Below the pieces are notes generated by a model. That model saw only the letters and a program-made list of their open reading frames with translations, was not told the origin of the DNA and made no database searches. The position numbers and the translations under genes were made by a program. Shown here piece after piece: positions 31,892 to 34,388 of a stretch of DNA of 34,388 nucleotides; positions within the stretch are counted from its first letter, which is position 1, and each line of letters opens with the position of its first letter. This DNA is from Actinomycetota bacterium (lineage in GTDB: Bacteria > Actinomycetota > Thermoleophilia > Gaiellales > F1-60-MAGs149), in NCBI GenBank assembly GCA_009885805.1, contig VFJZ01000056.1:1-34388 (forward strand). The letters are read 5' to 3'.

Positions 31892-31946
31892 CCGCGGCTC
31901 GATGCCGGGCAACCCTCCGCGATTCACGGAAGCGAATCGAGGGCGC
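31892..31946. repeat. 55-bp direct repeat, right copy
   Basis: Partner of 31138-31192, with a spacing of 754 bases. This copy lies within the 5' part of the IS630 transposase frame, reading RDSRKRIEGA there. Its left border is ten bases past the stop of the glycosylase-like gene. Confidence 0.9.
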
Positions 31947-32001
31947 AGAGCCGGCCCTACAGCGCGACGCGGCGCGGCTCTACGGGATCCATGAGAACAC
32001 C

Positions 32002-32904
32002 GTGTCGAAGTGGATGCGGGCGTTCCGCGAGCAGGGCCAGGCGGCGCTTGAGCCGGCCCGTCGCGGTCGTCGGCCGGTGGAGCAGTTGGCGCTGTCGCCG
32101 CTTGAGCAGGCGCAGATTGTGAGAACGATCCGGGACAAGAACCCGGACCAGCTGCGGTTGCCGTTCGCGCTCTGGACGCGCGAGGCGGTCAGGGATCTGA
32201 TCGTGCAGCGCTTCGCGGTTCGGCTCGCGATCCGGACGGTCGGGGACTATCTCAGGCGGTGGGGGTTCACGCCGCAGAAGCCGGTGCAGCGCGCCTACGA
32301 GCAGAACCCGGTCGCCGTCGAGGCCTGGTTGAAGGACACCTACCCGGCGCTTCGCGCCCGCGCGAAGCGCGAGGGCGCGGTCGTGCTGTGGGGAGATGAG
32401 ATGGGGATCCGCTCCGACCATGCTCGGGGCCGCAGCTTCGCGCCGGCCGGCGCCACGCCGGTCGTGAAGAAGGCCGGGCGGCGTTTCGGCTGCAACGTGA
32501 TCCAGGCGGTCGGCAACCGCGGAGAGCTCTGGTTCCGGGTCTTTCAGGGCCGCTTCAGCCAGGACGTCTTTATCGATTTCTTGCGCCGCCTGATCAAGAC
32601 CGCCGCGGGCCGCAAGGTGATCCTCGTCGTCGACGGCCATCCCGCCCACCGCGGCGGCCGGGCACGCGCGTACGCCGCTGCCAACGCCGCCGTGTTGGAG
32701 GTCGTCTACCTGCCCGGCTACAGCCCCGACCTGAACCCTGCCGAGTATCTCAACAACGACACCAAACACGGCGTCCTCGCCAAGCGGCCGGCGACACCCG
32801 ACGGCCTCCTCAGCGCGACCCGTCGGCACCTGCACCGCCGCCAGAAGCAGCCCGCCGTCGTCCGCAACTTCTTCCGCCACCCGGCCGTCGCCTACGCGGC
32901 ATGA
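32002..32904 (+). CDS. IS630-family transposase (DDE), N-terminus uncertain
   Basis: A DDE transposase of the winged-helix IS630 subgroup. Numbered from the ATG at 32002 (300 aa), the catalytic residues are Asp132 in LWGDEMGIRSDH, Asp211 in ILVVDGHPAHR and Glu248 in GYSPDLNPAEYLNND. The DNA-binding region includes LRLPFALWTREAVRDLI and RTVGDYLRRWGFTPQKP. The helix-turn-helix continues upstream in the same frame (LQRDAARLYGIHENTVSKWM from about 31955), so the true protein begins before 32002. The frame is open back to 31882, about 340 codons, the family's normal size, but no start codon in that frame is convincing. The catalytic core is intact; the N-terminus may have been altered by the repeat-linked rearrangement. 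From 32905 to 33083 no gene is seen. Confidence 0.85.
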   Translation: MSKWMRAFREQGQAALEPARRGRRPVEQLALSPLEQAQIVRTIRDKNPDQLRLPFALWTREAVRDLIVQRFAVRLAIRTVGDYLRRWGFTPQKPVQRAYEQNPVAVEAWLKDTYPALRARAKREGAVVLWGDEMGIRSDHARGRSFAPAGATPVVKKAGRRFGCNVIQAVGNRGELWFRVFQGRFSQDVFIDFLRRLIKTAAGRKVILVVDGHPAHRGGRARAYAAANAAVLEVVYLPGYSPDLNPAEYLNNDTKHGVLAKRPATPDGLLSATRRHLHRRQKQPAVVRNFFRHPAVAYAA

Positions 32905-33083
32905 CACTCACTCTGTTTGCCCGCCGCCATAGTATCTCGGCCTGTCTCGCTGACCTCTCACTTACCCGGGAGTTGGATGCAGGTCGGACCTCTGTGATCT
33001 CCGCGATGCTTGCCGGCTGCGATCGGCGTAGTCGACTGCGAGTCGCGCGTCGGACACCGTCGCCGCGGGAGCCACCCGGCAGG

Positions 33084-34196
33084 TCACGCGCTGACTACCC
33101 GCGCCGGTGCCGGCACCTGCTGGGTGATGCAGTGGATGTTGCCGCCTCCGAGGAGGATCTCGCGGGAGGGGAGACCGACCACGCGCCGGTCGGGGAAAGC
33201 CTCCGCGATGACCTCCAGCGCGGCCTCGTCTGTTCGTTCGTCGAACAGTGGCACTGCGATCAGGTCGTTCGCGATGTAGAAGTTCACGTAGGTCGCCGTC
33301 AGGCGGTCACCGGCGGCGGCCGAGAGTGTGCTCTCCGCCGCGCGATCGACGCCCGCGGCCTCGTCGGAGGTTCGGTACTGGGCGGGCGGCATCGGGACGA
33401 GTCGCACCTCCAGCGACCGTCCGCGCGCGTCCGTGGCGGCTTCCAGGCGCCGCCGCGCGTCGAGACAGACATCCGACATCGGATCGCCTGGATCATCGGT
33501 CCAGGCGAGGAGAACGACGCCCGGTCGGGCGAAGCAGCAGAGATTGTCGACGTGGCCGCTCGTGATGTCGTCGATGGCGCCGCGGCCGAGCCAAATCACG
33601 ACCTCGCTTGCGGTGTACGCCCGGAGCGCAGTCTCGATCTGGAGCCGTGTCAGATCGCCGTTGCGGTTCGGGTTCAGCAGGCAGTCCTCCGTCGTGATCA
33701 TCGTGCCCTCGCCGTCGACGTGGATCGACCCGCCTTCCAGGACGATCGGCGCTTTGTAGCGGTCGAGGCGTTCGTACTCGAGGATCTTCCGAGCGACGGC
33801 GTCGTCGTGTGTTGCGCTGTAGTAGCGCTCCCGTGCGAGGCCGTAGCCATTGAAACGCCAGTCGACGCCACGACGCCGACCGTGCGCGTCGATCACGAAC
33901 GTCGGGCCGTGATCGCGTACCCACGACGAGTTCGTCGTCAACTCCACGAGCCGGACGTCGTCCGGTAGCGCCACTCGCGCGTTCTCCCACTGCCGCTCCG
34001 AGACCCCGACGCTCACTTCCTCCGACGCCGCTATCGCACGCGCCACCTCGACGAAGGCGCGTTGCGCGGGTCGAGCCCCGTCCCGCCAGTTCGTGCCCGA
34101 CTCGGGCCAGACGATCCACGTCCCATCGTGCCGCTCGAACTCGCCTGGCATCCGAAAACCGTCCTCAGCAGGCGTAGTCGGCAGCGGTACTCCCAT
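33084..34196 (-). CDS. aguA: agmatine deiminase (peptidyl-arginine deiminase fold)
   Basis: A 370-aa guanidino hydrolase. The substrate motifs are present: WPESGTNWRDG near the N-terminus, NSSWVRDHGPTFVID, DWRFNGYG, the LEGGSIHVDGEGT block with LLNPNRN, GRGAIDDITSGHVDNLCCF with the catalytic His, and the nucleophile Cys356 in LGGGNIHCITQQ. This matches agmatine deiminase, which makes N-carbamoylputrescine and ammonia; no carbamoylputrescine amidase gene is adjacent. The ATG at 34196 is chosen because a -10 box TAGAAT ends seven bases before it; the frame is open to 34271. The enzyme is cytosolic. Confidence 0.92.
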   Translation of the reverse strand: MGVPLPTTPAEDGFRMPGEFERHDGTWIVWPESGTNWRDGARPAQRAFVEVARAIAASEEVSVGVSERQWENARVALPDDVRLVELTTNSSWVRDHGPTFVIDAHGRRRGVDWRFNGYGLARERYYSATHDDAVARKILEYERLDRYKAPIVLEGGSIHVDGEGTMITTEDCLLNPNRNGDLTRLQIETALRAYTASEVVIWLGRGAIDDITSGHVDNLCCFARPGVVLLAWTDDPGDPMSDVCLDARRRLEAATDARGRSLEVRLVPMPPAQYRTSDEAAGVDRAAESTLSAAAGDRLTATYVNFYIANDLIAVPLFDERTDEAALEVIAEAFPDRRVVGLPSREILLGGGNIHCITQQVPAPARVVSA

Positions 34197-34203
34197 GACC
34201 ACG

Positions 34204-34209
34204 ATTCTA
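34204..34209 (-). promoter_or_regulatory. -10 box TAGAAT, leaderless start of agmatine deiminase
   Basis: On the minus strand TAGAAT (five of six to TATAAT) ends exactly seven bases before the ATG at 34196. No Shine-Dalgarno lies between, so the message probably begins at the start codon. The rest of the right edge (34210-34388) holds no gene that I can support. Confidence 0.45.
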
Positions 34210-34388
34210 GCGGCTGCCGCGTCGAGGCGAGGTAGGGGCCCCAAGCGCATCACACCCTGATCGGGACTCATCAGGCCGCGTCGTGCACGGTCTGATCGGA
34301 TCTGGACGGAACGGTCGTGTTTTGCTGCGCGTCGCGCTCGGACCCCCCTATCGGCACGGCGTAGATTTGCGCGGTTCGTCGAGCAAGC

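Larger units (their letters stand above)
31874..32904 (+). mobile_element. IS630-family insertion sequence, ends unresolved
   Basis: The transposase reading frame is open from 31882 to 32904. An AGGAGG followed by GTG at 31874 (starting MAKKSEPRLD) overlaps the stop of the glycosylase-like gene, but this GTG is in another frame than the transposase. I could not match terminal inverted repeats or a TA duplication. The right repeat copy lies inside its 5' part. Confidence 0.6.

Noticed and set aside
1-34388. CRISPR arrays, rRNA, riboswitches, phage genes or integron attC sites
   Set aside because: No regularly spaced repeats, conserved RNA cores, phage structural genes, integrase or attC-like structures were seen; the only substantial direct repeat is the single 55-bp pair.

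Overview
The window is very GC-rich, densely packed chromosomal DNA. Codons end mostly in G or C, GTG starts are common, genes overlap by 1 to 34 bases, and several -10 boxes of the TAnnnT type sit 7 to 9 bases before a start codon. Together with the gene content (GMC oxidoreductases, isochorismatase-fold amidases, IS1380 and IS630 elements, a MSMEG_6728-like DNA glycosylase) this suggests an actinobacterium, perhaps an uncultured soil Thermoleophilia or Solirubrobacterales lineage. That placement is inference; no rRNA or marker gene is present.

Layout. 181-2467 (-): class III aminotransferase and APH-type kinase, a pair known from hydroxylysine/phosphoethanolamine-type amine catabolism. 2520-4992 (+): metallo-beta-lactamase-fold hydrolase overlapping a Baeyer-Villiger-type flavin monooxygenase. 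5000-6690 (-): wreck of a type II DMSO-reductase-family molybdoenzyme, its catalytic subunit fused by deletion to a heme-b (gamma) subunit piece. 6753-8032 (+): an unknown protein and a GNAT. 8036-10795 (-): isochorismatase-fold amidase, class I aminotransferase and allantoinase-like deacetylase. 10875-13109 (-): PAS-GAF-GGDEF-EAL protein whose 5' end abuts a decayed IS1380 transposase (13299-13848). 13982-20275 (-): six consecutive overlapping genes (SDR epimerase, GNAT, DapA-family lyase, glutamine-synthetase-like ligase, GMC oxidoreductase and its small subunit), apparently one catabolic operon. 20388-23512: a 59-aa protein, then a divergent creatininase / isochorismatase plus YhfX-like PLP protein locus. 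23557-26959: small membrane protein, secreted subtilase, and a Tat-exported phospholipase C/acid phosphatase-type esterase. 26969-28181 (-): flavin amine oxidase broken by one frameshift.

28182-33083 is a scar zone: a tRNA 3'-end fragment, an IS630 scrap, a membrane-protein fragment, a secreted LVIVD-repeat/PA protein (28973-30847), an HD-GYP tail fragment, and a lower-GC DNA-glycosylase-like gene lying between two 55-bp direct repeats, directly in front of an IS630 transposase. 33084-34196 (-): agmatine deiminase.

Taken together, many genes free, transfer or ligate nitrogen from small organic molecules: two aminotransferases, amine oxidase, agmatine deiminase, creatininase, two isochorismatase-fold amidases, an allantoinase-like enzyme and a GS-like gamma-glutamyl ligase. 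The common theme is probably scavenging of organic nitrogen, interrupted by mobile-element decay. The most promising candidate for an undescribed pathway is the six-gene operon; the most unusual structures are the repeat-bounded glycosylase unit and the collapsed molybdoenzyme operon.
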